A DNA stretch of 26,396 nucleotides from RGIG8745 sp964554265 (lineage in GTDB: Bacteria > Bacteroidota > Bacteroidia > Bacteroidales > Bacteroidaceae): positions 1 to 26,396 of the forward strand of contig CAZKOB010000032.1 of assembly GCA_964554265.1 (NCBI GenBank), written 5' to 3'. Position 1 is the first letter of the stretch, and each line of letters opens with the position of its first letter. Below, piece by piece: positions 1 to 8,533 of the stretch. The notes under the pieces were generated by a model, which did no database searches, was not told the origin of the DNA, and saw only the letters and a list, made by a program, of their open reading frames with translations. The translations under genes were made by a program, and so were the position numbers.

Positions 1-437
1 GATGTTGTCATATTTTGGAGATGCATCCTGTACTTCAGTTAATGCTTACTTTTCAGAGACATTTTTTCTTTCTTTTTGATACTAAGCACATCCGTATCAG
101 ACGGAATTTTATTAACACAATTAAGAATCGTTTACATTCTATTGACTGCCGATTTTCTGAAGTTTTTACTGATAAGCAATTGATAATCAGTAAAATACTG
201 TTTCAATACAACGAAGCAGTTTTAGGTGCAAGAAGTACAAGTGAAGATAAAAATAGGAAATGTTGATAATCAGTAAGTTATAAAAATATTTATTCAGGAT
301 TCCTGTTTTTCGCCGCCGTAATCCATCTTTGTTTTTCGTGGCATCGAAAAATCGGATTTAGACTTTTTAAGAAATCAATTTGTAACACACCGGATTTCAG
401 CCCGAAAAACGGACGTTTTCAAACTCGTTCACCTTGA

Positions 438-513
438 AAATAAATTTCGTTCACCTTGAAAATATTTTTAAAGTGCCTTTTAAACAAATTTTCAAGGTGA
501 ACGAAATTTATTT
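438..513. repeat. 26-base perfect inverted repeat with 24-base core (copy A)
   Basis: Arms at 438-463 and 488-513 are perfect reverse complements and contain the TTCACCTTGAAAAT / ATTTTCAAGGTGAA unit. The core is 464-487. A third unit in the orientation of the left arm lies just outside at 425-440. Compared with copies B and C, the core is in the opposite orientation relative to its flanks. Confidence 0.9.
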
Positions 514-625
514 CCAGCGTACTCTTTTTTCAGACGAAGCACACACGAATGTGAATAAATGTGTCTTTTGAAAACGAAAATTGTATTATTTTTACATTTG
601 GAAATCAAGGCCTGAAAACAGCCTT

Positions 626-677
626 AGAATCGCATAAATAGAACTTCGGTAAGGTTCGGTCGATTTTATGCGATTCT
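626..677. repeat. 13-base hairpin of the dispersed repeat (copy A)
   Basis: AGAATCGCATAAA at 626-638 pairs perfectly with TTTATGCGATTCT at 665-677. The equivalent hairpins in copies B and C keep the pairing with different bases. Confidence 0.85.
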
Positions 678-1007
678 GCGAAGACTTGATTTTAACATTT
701 TAAATTGTCAAGAAAAGTCCACGATTTATGACAAAAAGATAGTGTGAAGGTGGAATAACCGAGCAGATTTATGAGGACGTCAGGGCACATGACAAGACGT
801 CGAAGGATAGCGAAACTCTTCGATGAGAATTTTTGTGGTGACACGATGACGAAGTCAGGAGACTTTTCCCCTGAAGCGTCTATTTGAGTTGCAGACGGTT
901 GCTTTCCGGTAGTCTGTGATTCTTCCGTCTTGTATAAGAGGGCCACTGATGGTACGAGCATACAATGTGAAGGGCGAAATCCTGCATTTCCTCTGTAGCC
1001 ATGGGAT

Positions 1008-2555
1008 TTACCTTTCAGACCAATCTCCTCTGTCCAATTGTCTGTATCCGATAGCCTCGGCGATGTGCGGTGTTCCGATATTTTCTTTGCCTTCAAGATC
1101 TGCAATCGTCCTCGCAACTTTCAAGATGCGGGAATATGCTCTGGCGGACAGGTTGAGCCGTTCTATTGCCATTTGCAGCATATTGTTTGTAGGACCGTCG
1201 AGAACGCAGTATTGGCTGAGCATCCGGCTGTTCATCTGGGCATTGCAGTGAATCCCTTTGTCGTTCTTGTACCGCTCGGTCTGTATCTGCCTTGCCGCCA
1301 GCACCCTCTTGAGTATTCCGGATGAAGGTTCACCCGGACTTTTGGAGGACAGCTCACTGTATTTAAGGCTGGTTACTTCGCATTGTATGTCGATACGGTC
1401 CATGAGTGGACCGGAAATCTTGTTCATGTAACGCTGGATTTGCGCAGGAGTGCAGCTGCATTTGTGGGTTGGATGGTGGTGGTAGCCACATGGGCAAGGA
1501 TTCATGGAAGCTACAAGCATGAATGAGCATGGGATGGTAAGGCTGTAGCGCGACCGTGAAATGGTGATGATACGGTCTTCAAGTGGCTGGCGGAGGGTTT
1601 CAAGTACGGACCGTGAAAATTCCGGCAGTTCGTCGAGAAAGAGAACCCCATTGTGTGCCAGGCAAATTTCTCCGGGAAGGAAAGTGCTTCCTCCGCCGAC
1701 GAGGGCCACATCGCTGATTGTGTGATGAGGAGCACGGAACGGACGCGCATTGATAAGAGAAGAATTTCCGCCGAGCTTGCCGGCAACGCTGTGGATTTGT
1801 GTGGTCTCCAGACTTTCGGCAAGCGAAAGGGGAGGAAGGATGGAGGGAAGACGTTTGGCCATCATGGATTTGCCGCATCCGGGGCTTCCGATGAGGATGA
1901 TGTTGTGTCCGCCTGCGGCGGCCACTTCAAAGGCGCGCTTGACATTCTCCTGACCTTTGACTTCTTCAAAGTCGGAGTCAAAACTGTTTTGATGGCGGAA
2001 AAATTCATCACGCGTATTTACTTCTGTGGGATGCAATTCTGTAGTGCCGCAGATGAATCCGATAACTTCGTTAAGATGGTTTACTCCATAGACTTTCAGA
2101 CGGTTGACTGCTGCTGCTTCTCTGGCATTTTCGGTGGGTACGAACAGGCATTCGTAGCCGAGTTCGCGCGCTTTGATGGCTATCGGGAGAGCGCCTTTTA
2201 TAGGTTGGATGGTGCCGTCGAGTCCCAGCTCTCCTATAAACATGAATCGGCTGACGTCGTGTGCTTGTATGAGTTCAAGCGCTTGCAAAATACCGATGGC
2301 AAGAGGAAGGTCGAATCCGGAGCCTTCTTTTCTGACATCGGCAGGAGCGAGATTAATGATGATTTGCTTCTGGGGAATCCTGTAGCCGTTTACACCAAGG
2401 GCTGACAACACGCGGTCTTGACTTTCCTTGACGGCATTGTCTGGCAGTCCGACTATGCTGAAGCGGATTGGAAGGTTGTTTGTGGCATTAACTTCTATTG
2501 TTACAGGTAAAGCGTTAAGTCCCTGTAATGTAGCGCTATATACCTTTGCTAACAT
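1008..2555 (-). CDS. yifB: YifB/ComM family Mg-chelatase-like AAA+ ATPase
   Basis: A 515-residue protein of the usual family length. Seen: the N-terminal Lon-protease-like fold starting MLAKVYSATLQGLNALPV; Walker A GSPGCGKS at 223-230; Walker B VLFLDE at 304-309; four cysteines C354, C356, C366 and C368 in a CPCG...CSC arrangement that looks like a zinc knuckle; and a C-terminal Mg-chelatase-type helical domain. Known of the family: Haemophilus ComM is a hexameric branch-migration helicase in natural transformation. Whether this homologue does that is inference. It is the last gene of a leftward run, 28 bases after the thioredoxin-like lipoprotein, and repeat copy A begins about 150 bases past its stop. 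The ATG start matches the family's conserved N-terminus. Confidence 0.95.
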   Translation of the reverse strand: MLAKVYSATLQGLNALPVTIEVNATNNLPIRFSIVGLPDNAVKESQDRVLSALGVNGYRIPQKQIIINLAPADVRKEGSGFDLPLAIGILQALELIQAHDVSRFMFIGELGLDGTIQPIKGALPIAIKARELGYECLFVPTENAREAAAVNRLKVYGVNHLNEVIGFICGTTELHPTEVNTRDEFFRHQNSFDSDFEEVKGQENVKRAFEVAAAGGHNIILIGSPGCGKSMMAKRLPSILPPLSLAESLETTQIHSVAGKLGGNSSLINARPFRAPHHTISDVALVGGGSTFLPGEICLAHNGVLFLDELPEFSRSVLETLRQPLEDRIITISRSRYSLTIPCSFMLVASMNPCPCGYHHHPTHKCSCTPAQIQRYMNKISGPLMDRIDIQCEVTSLKYSELSSKSPGEPSSGILKRVLAARQIQTERYKNDKGIHCNAQMNSRMLSQYCVLDGPTNNMLQMAIERLNLSARAYSRILKVARTIADLEGKENIGTPHIAEAIGYRQLDRGDWSER

Positions 2556-2583
2556 TTCATGCTGGTATTAGTGATGAGTAAGG

Positions 2584-3603
2584 TTATTTGATGTACTTCT
2601 CCAAGTCTTTCGTCAGTTGGGATGTTGTTGTGCCTTTGGCCACAATCTTATGCTTCCGGTTGGCGAGAATATAGCATGGCAGTGTGCCGATACCGAGTTG
2701 TTTTACTGCGGAAGACTCCCATGCGCGTCCGTCACAACAGTGCGCGATTCCGATGGTATCGTTCTTTATGGCATTTTCCCATTTGTAGATTTCAGTGTCG
2801 AGCGAGATGGCTATGATGGTAAGGTTGTCGGTGTCTTTGTATCTGTCTTGTTCACGGTGGAGGCTTTCTTTGAACTCATAGCAGTTTTCCATCCATGTAG
2901 ACCAGAATACAAGAAGCGTCCAGTCGGTGTCGGTCTGGCGCATGCTTATCTCCTTTTCTTGTTTGGTCTTCAGTTGCAGATTGGGAAGAGTATTGCCTTT
3001 GGTACTGCGTTTCAGGTATTTTATACCGCTCTCTATCTCCATGACATTCCTGTTTTTTGGCTGGTAGGCCTTGAGAGTATCGAGAATGTCGGCTGTAGTC
3101 TTGTCGGTAATGGTCTCGTCTTGTATAAAATAGCGTTTGAAGAGATAGATGCCGACAGGAGATGATGGGTTCTTTTGAATGTAACGGCTGGCTATGGCTT
3201 GGGTCTCCTTGTAACTTGATTTGAGTGTTTCCTTGCGGAATTGGTTCATGAGTTTATTGGCATCATTACCGTCGACCACATAGTTCTTCAAATCGTTTGC
3301 TGCGGCCTCATAATGCAGTTCTTCACCGCCATTGACAAATATAACTTGTTCGACTCCGTTGGGAAATACTAATATATAAGGGGTTGTCTCTTGGGCTGTA
3401 CCGCCATATACAAATTCTCCGTCTTTGATGGCAATTGTATCGAAGCGTGCGGTGCCTTCCGCTTTGTTGTAAATGTAGAGGTTGCCTGACTTCATGTCGC
3501 GGAATGTCCCCTTTATCTTAAAAGAAGAGCCGCCGGAATCGCATCCTGCAAGCAGGGATGCGACCAGCGGCATTATCAGTGATATGTTCTTGAAACTTTT
3601 CAC
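2584..3603 (-). CDS. Thioredoxin-fold lipoprotein with degenerate active site
   Basis: A 339-residue predicted lipoprotein: signal peptide then LLAGC, lipidated Cys21. Residues about 28-110 look like the DUF4369 domain that precedes thioredoxin domains in many Bacteroidetes proteins. The C-terminal part from about 205 resembles AhpC/TSA-TlpA. The expected WCxxC motif reads W237-M238-E-N-C241, so the first, nucleophilic cysteine is Met. The cis-proline equivalent is probably P309 (GTLPCYIL), and extra cysteines occur at 289-290 (HCC). A classical dithiol-disulfide reaction at this site is therefore unlikely. Non-catalytic binding or use of other cysteines is possible. The gene lies 39 bases after the OmpA/TPR lipoprotein gene and 28 before yifB, probably cotranscribed. 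Function is not assigned. Confidence 0.85.
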   Translation of the reverse strand: MKSFKNISLIMPLVASLLAGCDSGGSSFKIKGTFRDMKSGNLYIYNKAEGTARFDTIAIKDGEFVYGGTAQETTPYILVFPNGVEQVIFVNGGEELHYEAAANDLKNYVVDGNDANKLMNQFRKETLKSSYKETQAIASRYIQKNPSSPVGIYLFKRYFIQDETITDKTTADILDTLKAYQPKNRNVMEIESGIKYLKRSTKGNTLPNLQLKTKQEKEISMRQTDTDWTLLVFWSTWMENCYEFKESLHREQDRYKDTDNLTIIAISLDTEIYKWENAIKNDTIGIAHCCDGRAWESSAVKQLGIGTLPCYILANRKHKIVAKGTTTSQLTKDLEKYIK

Positions 3604-3642
3604 TCTTTCAAATATGTAATAAATAGTGTTCTGAAACTCGCT

Positions 3643-5340
3643 TTATTTCACGATGTCACTTATGACACTTGAATATTTTGCAAATTCCACATCGTTTGCA
3701 GCTCTCTTGGCAAATGAACTGTCAAGGCTTATGGCCTTACTGAGGTTTGATGATATCTCAGACTGGTTGTTCATGCGTGCAGCAAGAACCGCTTTGAGAT
3801 AGTATGTTGTTGCATCTGCGTTTTTGATTTTGTCAAGAGAAGACTTGGCAGAAGCGTAGTCCTGAGCAAGAATCTGTGAGAGTGCCGCACTGTTGGTGTT
3901 GACGTTCTGAAGCTTGTTTGCTGCAAGATTGTATTTGCCTTGTGCAATATAGAGGTTGCCCAGAGCTTCGTCTGTGTTCTTTGAGTTTGCACCTTTTGCC
4001 AAATAGACTTCTGCATCTTTAATGGAACCATCCTGAAGTGCAAGGATACCAAGGTTGGTATTGGCTTCTGCTGCGTTTGAATCAAGCGACAAGGCTTTGC
4101 GCAGATAGTCTTGTGCAGTGGCTTTGTCACCTTTGCGCATAGCAATGTCTGCAAGGTTGTTGTATGCACGGAAATCTTTAGGATAGATTTCTGTGGCCTT
4201 CTTGAAGATTGCTTCTTTCTGCGTATCGGATGTAGCAAGTACATTCCCGGCATAAATCAACTCTTCTATACTGAGCTTGGTTGGATCTTCGCTGAATGTC
4301 TTGAGGATCTCTTCATCTGAACGTCCTATGACGTCATAGTTTATAATCATGCGTGCACGGCGCAGTTCAGGCATGACAGCATCTGCCAGCTCCTTGTATA
4401 CAGTGGCAATATTTTTGATTTCCTGCTCACGCTGTTCCGGATCGTTGTACATTGACAATACACGAAGAATGAGGTCTTTGTCTTTGAGATTGGACTGTGA
4501 TACCAGTTCCTGAAAGCCTTCCCAGTCTTCTGCTGTATATTTGGTGTCGACATCAGTTGTCAACTTGGCATTCTTTAGCTGCTGGTTGACAAAACCTTCG
4601 GATGTCTGGCCGCGTTTTTCTGCGAGTTTCTCATTGAAACTATATCTTCCATCAGGAGATGCATAGGCGCTGATTTCTATATTGTTGAGTACAAGGCTTT
4701 CTTCGTCGGATTTGATGTTTTTGAGCGTAGCGATGAAATCCTTGACATTTTGGCTGTTGAGTTCGCTTCCGCGCAGATTTGCTTGAGATATGAGGAATTT
4801 GATTGTTGCAGCCTGCTTCTGGTTGATAACACGGCTGAAGTTATCGCTTGCAACACCGTTATTCGCTGTTTTGACAGCTTTTGTAACGAGAGCGGAAGTG
4901 CTGTTGACACCATAGCCGATTTTTACTTCTGGAAGATTGACTGTTTTCTTGCCTTTCTTGGCGTCAAATGTCATCCATAATTCACTGTTCTCCATTCCTT
5001 CTTCATAAGGAAAGCTTGTTCGCATTGTTGCGTGTCCGCCGTTCTTGTAAGAGATGATTTGATTGTTGGCCTCTACTTTTTCGCCTTGAAAAGTTGCGCT
5101 TGCGCCTGCTGACTGCCCACCATTCCACTTCAATACAGGAGTACAAGTTACAACAGCTTTCTTGTTCATGAATTTAGCTGGAATACTTGTACTGATTGTT
5201 GCTGGGACTTCTCCTGCTACATATTCAAGAGGGGTAGGGGTGACAGTGAAATCGTCAGATGAGAATTGTCCCATCTTGCTGCAACTGCCGAGCAACAGCA
5301 TTGATGCTGCGGGGAATAAGAGATAAATTTTTTTGTTCAT
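3643..5340 (-). CDS. OmpA-like / TPR-repeat lipoprotein
   Basis: A 565-residue predicted lipoprotein (LLGSC, Cys20). The N-terminal about 150 residues are beta-rich. Residues about 165-260 carry an OmpA-like segment (ISAYASPDGRYSFNEKLAEK) resembling the periplasmic peptidoglycan-binding domain. The rest is helical with tetratricopeptide repeats; the clearest run is FRAYNNLADIAMRKGDKA through EALGNLYIAQGKYNLA, about residues 390-475. The protein is probably anchored in the outer membrane facing the periplasm, with the TPRs as a protein-binding scaffold; partners are unknown. It lies between the permease gene (70-base gap) and the thioredoxin-like lipoprotein gene (39 bases). The 70-base A/T-rich gap upstream could hold its own promoter, but I see no clear -7 box. 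The family occurs across Bacteroidales without an established function that I can name. Confidence 0.85.
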   Translation of the reverse strand: MNKKIYLLFPAASMLLLGSCSKMGQFSSDDFTVTPTPLEYVAGEVPATISTSIPAKFMNKKAVVTCTPVLKWNGGQSAGASATFQGEKVEANNQIISYKNGGHATMRTSFPYEEGMENSELWMTFDAKKGKKTVNLPEVKIGYGVNSTSALVTKAVKTANNGVASDNFSRVINQKQAATIKFLISQANLRGSELNSQNVKDFIATLKNIKSDEESLVLNNIEISAYASPDGRYSFNEKLAEKRGQTSEGFVNQQLKNAKLTTDVDTKYTAEDWEGFQELVSQSNLKDKDLILRVLSMYNDPEQREQEIKNIATVYKELADAVMPELRRARMIINYDVIGRSDEEILKTFSEDPTKLSIEELIYAGNVLATSDTQKEAIFKKATEIYPKDFRAYNNLADIAMRKGDKATAQDYLRKALSLDSNAAEANTNLGILALQDGSIKDAEVYLAKGANSKNTDEALGNLYIAQGKYNLAANKLQNVNTNSAALSQILAQDYASAKSSLDKIKNADATTYYLKAVLAARMNNQSEISSNLSKAISLDSSFAKRAANDVEFAKYSSVISDIVK

Positions 5341-5410
5341 TTTTTTTGAATTTAAATTGTGTTATAAAGATGTCTTAATAATTGCTTTAAAGAAAACTTT
5401 ACTGTGCTTT

Positions 5411-6646
5411 CTATTGTTCTATTGTGAATTTTCTGCTTAAATATCTTATCGGATACCAGACAGAAAGAAAACCGACAAGAAGGACTGTGATGAAAACTAT
5501 CAGAATGTCTGTGGCATGTACACTTACAGGATAGGCATCTATGATATAGTTTCCTGCAGAACTTCCAAGTTTGACTAATCCATATTCTTGTTGTACAAAA
5601 CATAAGATAAGTCCTGTTATTATACCCAAAAGAGCGCCGATTGCAGAAATCATCCTGCCTTCAATCAGAAATATGCCGGCAATCTGTTTCTCATTAGCTC
5701 CAAGATTACGTAATGTCATAGCATCTTGCTTTTTGTCTATGATAAGCATAGAAAGAGAACCGATAATGTTGAAGCATGCGACCATAAGTATGAACGTCAG
5801 GAATATATATGAAATGAGCTTTTCAATCTTCATGATCTTGAATGTGTCTTCCTGCTGCTCATATCTGTCTTTTATCAAATAGTTTTCTCCAAGCAGTGAC
5901 TTTATTTCTTCTTTTGCTCGTTCTGTACTTATGTCGTCTGTGATTTTTAGTTCCACCGCAGAAATGTATCCTTCTCTCTCAAAAAGACGACATGCAAATG
6001 CCAGAGATGTTATGACATAGTTGGAATCGTATTTGCTCTGCTTTACCATGAAGCCGACTTTTGGTGAATAGAGTTCTTCATGATTAAAGCTTTCACGAGG
6101 GTCGTTGAGGTTGATATTTTCACCTTTTCTTGGAGCGTATACTTGAATTGGGGATGCAAAATCCGTTCCTACACCAAGTTGCATCAGAAGATTGATGCCC
6201 GGTATACCATAATCTATCACATCTATATGCAATTGGAATGTTCCTCCGCCATATAAAATCCTGTCAATGTCCGTTAATTCCTTAAAATTGTCATCCACTC
6301 CTTTGATTGTAGCCATGACCTGATGGTTGTTGATTACCAAAAGAGCATTATCTTCTATTGTTTCTGTATATACGGCTATAATACCACTTTTTTTCAACTT
6401 TCCAAGTTCTGGAGTGTCTGCTGCCATAAATTTGCCTTTGGCGGGAAGTACTTTTATCTGTGGGTCAAAAGCCGTAAATAGGTCTGCAATCATGTCTTGA
6501 AAACCGTTGAAAACCGATAATATACAGACGAGGGCAGCTGTAGCGACGGCAACCCCAAACACCGATATGGCAGAAATTATGTTAATTGCGTGATGCGACT
6601 TTCTGGATAGCAGGTATCTTCGTGCGATGTAAAACGGAAATGTCAT
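5411..6646 (-). CDS. FtsX-like ABC transporter permease (LolC/LolE type)
   Basis: A 411-residue inner-membrane protein with the LolC/E layout. The N-terminus reads FYIARRYLLSRKSHHAINIIS and is followed by one membrane helix (about 22-46). A large periplasmic MacB-like domain follows (about 50-265), and then three C-terminal helices of the FtsX domain (about 275-405), including MLIIDKKQDAMTLRNLGA, the typical coupling-loop region. Known of the family: such permeases pair with a LolD-type ATPase to release lipoproteins from the inner membrane. No ATPase gene is adjacent, as is common in Bacteroidetes. The start codon directly follows the rbfA stop with no gap, which argues for translational coupling. 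A role in lipoprotein sorting is inferred from sequence; another FtsX-type exporter is possible. Confidence 0.85.
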   Translation of the reverse strand: MTFPFYIARRYLLSRKSHHAINIISAISVFGVAVATAALVCILSVFNGFQDMIADLFTAFDPQIKVLPAKGKFMAADTPELGKLKKSGIIAVYTETIEDNALLVINNHQVMATIKGVDDNFKELTDIDRILYGGGTFQLHIDVIDYGIPGINLLMQLGVGTDFASPIQVYAPRKGENINLNDPRESFNHEELYSPKVGFMVKQSKYDSNYVITSLAFACRLFEREGYISAVELKITDDISTERAKEEIKSLLGENYLIKDRYEQQEDTFKIMKIEKLISYIFLTFILMVACFNIIGSLSMLIIDKKQDAMTLRNLGANEKQIAGIFLIEGRMISAIGALLGIITGLILCFVQQEYGLVKLGSSAGNYIIDAYPVSVHATDILIVFITVLLVGFLSVWYPIRYLSRKFTIEQ

Positions 6647-7024
6647 TTATTTTGCTTTGTCATTAGCCATTTCACTTCCCTCACTTTCTTTGATGTTAAG
6701 AAGACGATCTATATTCTCTATATAGTCGAGCGAATCATCAAGGAAGAACTTCAGCTCTGGAATTATACGCAGTTGATGTCTTTCCATAGTTCCGAGCTCA
6801 TAGCGGATTTGTTTCATGTTGTCATTCACATTTTTGATGATTTCTTCTGCACGTGATGAAGGGAATATACTAAGATATACTTTAGCTATGCTCAAATCGG
6901 GGCTGATCCTTACCACACTTACAGAAACAAGTACACCTCTTGTTCTGCGTGTCTGTGCTTGAAATATATTGCTCAAATCTTTTTGTATCAAGCGTGCTAT
7001 TTTGCTTTGTCTTGTTGTTTCCAT
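6647..7024 (-). CDS. rbfA: Ribosome-binding factor A
   Basis: A 125-residue protein of normal RbfA length with the KH-like fold. It begins with the helix METTRQSKIARLIQKDLSNI. The strand VRISPDLSIAKVYLSIFP and the C-terminal P-E-L-K-F-F-L-D-D-S segment are hallmarks of the family. RbfA binds the 30S subunit near the 5' helix of 16S rRNA during late maturation. The C-terminal tail beyond about residue 112 is short and polar. The gene abuts the permease start with zero spacing and lies 62 bases after the O-methyltransferase, so the three are probably one transcript. Confidence 0.95.
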   Translation of the reverse strand: METTRQSKIARLIQKDLSNIFQAQTRRTRGVLVSVSVVRISPDLSIAKVYLSIFPSSRAEEIIKNVNDNMKQIRYELGTMERHQLRIIPELKFFLDDSLDYIENIDRLLNIKESEGSEMANDKAK

Positions 7025-7086
7025 CTTGTTTTATATTTTTTAGTCTCAGATGTTTGCCTCCGACAATGGATGCCGGCAAACTTTTG

Positions 7087-7725
7087 TCATTTCTTTCTTA
7101 TAATGGTAAGCCCGTCTCTCAAAGGTAAAATCACCTTTTCGACTCGGTTGTCTTGTGCCACGTGGTCGTTGAATGTCATGATACCACGTGTCTGTGCATC
7201 TTTAATGGGAGGTACTTCCAGCACATGACCGTCCCATAGTGTATTGTCAGCGAGAATATATCCTCCGGGAGAAAGCCATTTCATGACCATCTCATAATAT
7301 TCGAGGTATTTTCGCTTGTCACCGTCAATGAATGCAAGGTCAAATACAATACCTAATTGGGGCACCAATTCCAGCGCATCTCCTATATGCATTGTAATCT
7401 TGTCTGAGTATGGCGAATTTTCAAACCACGGCCTGGTGAAATCTTCCTGCTCATCGTTTATCTCGAATGTATGAACCATTCCTCCTTCTTCAAGTCCTTC
7501 TGCAAGACACAGACCTGAATATCCGCTATAGGTCCCGATTTCAAGAATGCTCTTTGGGCGTATCATCTTTACAAACATTTTGAGCAGACGTCCTTGAAGA
7601 TGTCCGCTCGCCATGCGCCCATACAATAATTTGATGTGCGTTGCTCTGTAGAGATTATGTAAATATGCTCCCTCCTCATCTATATGATTCAGGATATATT
7701 CGTCAAGCATATCGGTTTCGGTCAT
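7087..7725 (-). CDS. O-methyltransferase, caffeoyl-CoA OMT-like class I
   Basis: A 212-residue SAM-dependent methyltransferase of the COMT-like metal-dependent family. Seen: the glycine-rich SAM motif EIGTYSGYSG at 62-71; acidic FEIN ending the second strand (87-90); FIDGDKR at 132-138; and LADNTLWDG at 158-166. D134, D160 and N161 match the divalent-metal ligands of this family. Substrate is unknown; bacterial relatives methylate catechol-type compounds or are uncharacterised. It is first in the leftward run. A TATCTTTG -7 box lies 71 bases upstream (7797-7804). Confidence 0.9.
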   Translation of the reverse strand: MTETDMLDEYILNHIDEEGAYLHNLYRATHIKLLYGRMASGHLQGRLLKMFVKMIRPKSILEIGTYSGYSGLCLAEGLEEGGMVHTFEINDEQEDFTRPWFENSPYSDKITMHIGDALELVPQLGIVFDLAFIDGDKRKYLEYYEMVMKWLSPGGYILADNTLWDGHVLEVPPIKDAQTRGIMTFNDHVAQDNRVEKVILPLRDGLTIIRKK

Positions 7726-8081
7726 ACTTTCTTTTTTTTACTTTGTTCCCGGACTGTGTTTTGCTTCGTACCGACAGTTTCTTTCTGTTGTGGTATCAAA
7801 GATAGCGGTTTGAATTTGGAAGAACATAATCTTCCGCATTTTCTATTACATCATTAATCTTGTTTATTTCGAGGAGTGAGGTTTGTGAACCTTTTTTCCA
7901 CTGCTGATTATTATTATGTTATTTATTACCCTAAATCCTTATTGATATTATTCGACAAAGATACTGTTTTTTCCCTTATCCGAAAAGAAACAATATATTT
8001 TACTGACTTTTATAACCTCAATTTACAAGATCGTCATTACTGTCTGCTTTTCCATGTCTGCCTGTAACTGTAAGCAAGCAT
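7726..8081. other. Spacer between aroQ 3' end and O-methyltransferase 5' end
   Basis: A 356-base A/T-rich stretch with no credible gene; the only open frame (63 codons, plus strand) matches no family I know. It holds the -7 box at 7797-7804 and a second minus-strand TATCTTTG at 7956-7963 without a good -33 partner. I see no clear terminator for aroQ. Confidence 0.6.
7797..7804 (-). promoter_or_regulatory. Bacteroidetes -7 box upstream of the O-methyltransferase
   Basis: TATCTTTG on the minus strand fits the TAnnTTTG consensus and lies 71 bases before the O-methyltransferase start. No good TTTG -33 element is seen at the usual spacing. It would serve the O-methyltransferase-rbfA-permease genes and possibly the genes beyond. 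Confidence 0.5.
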
Positions 8082-8504
8082 TTACATTCTGGTCAGCGCG
8101 TCTACTGCCAGTCGGTACGAATCGAGTCCGAACCCGCAGATTACACCGATGCATGCACATGAAATCATGGACTTATGTCGGAATTCTTCGCGTTTGTGAA
8201 CATTGGATATGTGCACTTCGACAACCGGGCATGTGATGGCCCTTATTGCATCTTGAAGAGCTATTGATGTATGGGTATATGCTCCTGCATTGAGTACAAT
8301 TCCATCCCAATCGAAACCGACTTCATGAATTTTGTTTATCATTTCTCCTTCGATGTTCGATTGGTAATAATCAAATTCTATATTGGGATATTCGCTTTTA
8401 AGTTCCTCATAATAGTCAAGAAATCCTCTTGCGCCATATATACCGGGCTCACGTTTTCCAAGTAGGTTGATATTGGGGCCGTTAAGTATCAGAATCTTTT
8501 TCAT
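8082..8504 (-). CDS. aroQ: 3-dehydroquinate dehydratase, type II
   Basis: A 140-residue enzyme that dehydrates 3-dehydroquinate to 3-dehydroshikimate in the shikimate pathway; type II enzymes are dodecamers. Seen: LNGPNINLLGKREPGIYG at 7-24 with catalytic Arg18 and Tyr23; the substrate loop NAGAYTHTS at 72-80; and EVHISNVHKREEFRH at 96-110 with catalytic His98. The frame stays open 25 codons upstream, but that extension is polar and unconserved in look. The ATG at 8504 gives MKKILILNGPN, the normal family N-terminus, and sits behind an A-rich AAGAAAAAA stretch. It lies 29 bases after the GNAT gene, likely cotranscribed, and is divergent from xerD. Confidence 0.95.
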   Translation of the reverse strand: MKKILILNGPNINLLGKREPGIYGARGFLDYYEELKSEYPNIEFDYYQSNIEGEMINKIHEVGFDWDGIVLNAGAYTHTSIALQDAIRAITCPVVEVHISNVHKREEFRHKSMISCACIGVICGFGLDSYRLAVDALTRM

Positions 8505-8533
8505 TTTTTTCTTGTTATGTTGTGAATAGTGTT

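Larger units (their letters stand above)
1..859 (-). repeat. Dispersed non-coding repeat, copy A (cut by window edge)
   Basis: This gene-free block is the reverse complement of copies B (10222-11222) and C (18280-19243), so it is listed on the minus strand. Read leftward from 859 it starts CCTGACTTCGTC, then carries the covarying hairpin (626-677), the 26-base inverted repeat (438-513), a third CAAGGTGAAC unit (425-440), two GATAATCAGTAA motifs (182-193 and 265-276) and a block reading TTCTTTCTTTTTGATACTAA on the plus strand near 66. Homology to the other copies continues to about base 40, so the far end may lie outside the window. Frames inside are short and broken differently in each copy. 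I see no gene here. The stretch 860-1007 between the repeat and yifB holds only weak inverted repeats. Confidence 0.85.

Noticed and set aside
15..266. 83-codon plus-strand frame at the left edge
   Set aside because: It lies wholly inside repeat copy A, and the frame is not kept in copies B, C or D.
425..513. Repeated CAAGGTGAAC units as a possible CRISPR array
   Set aside because: Only three units, two of them inverted relative to one another, without regular spacers or cas genes.
692..1117. 141-codon minus-strand frame across the end of copy A and yifB
   Set aside because: It overlaps the yifB end in another frame. The repeat-derived part is broken by stops in copy B and by a frameshift in copy C.
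1653..2405. 250-codon plus-strand frame opposite yifB
   Set aside because: Antisense shadow of a well-supported gene; the protein shows no family resemblance.
7876..8067. 63-codon plus-strand frame in the spacer beyond aroQ
   Set aside because: Aromatic-rich translation of A/T-rich DNA, with no ribosome site and no family.
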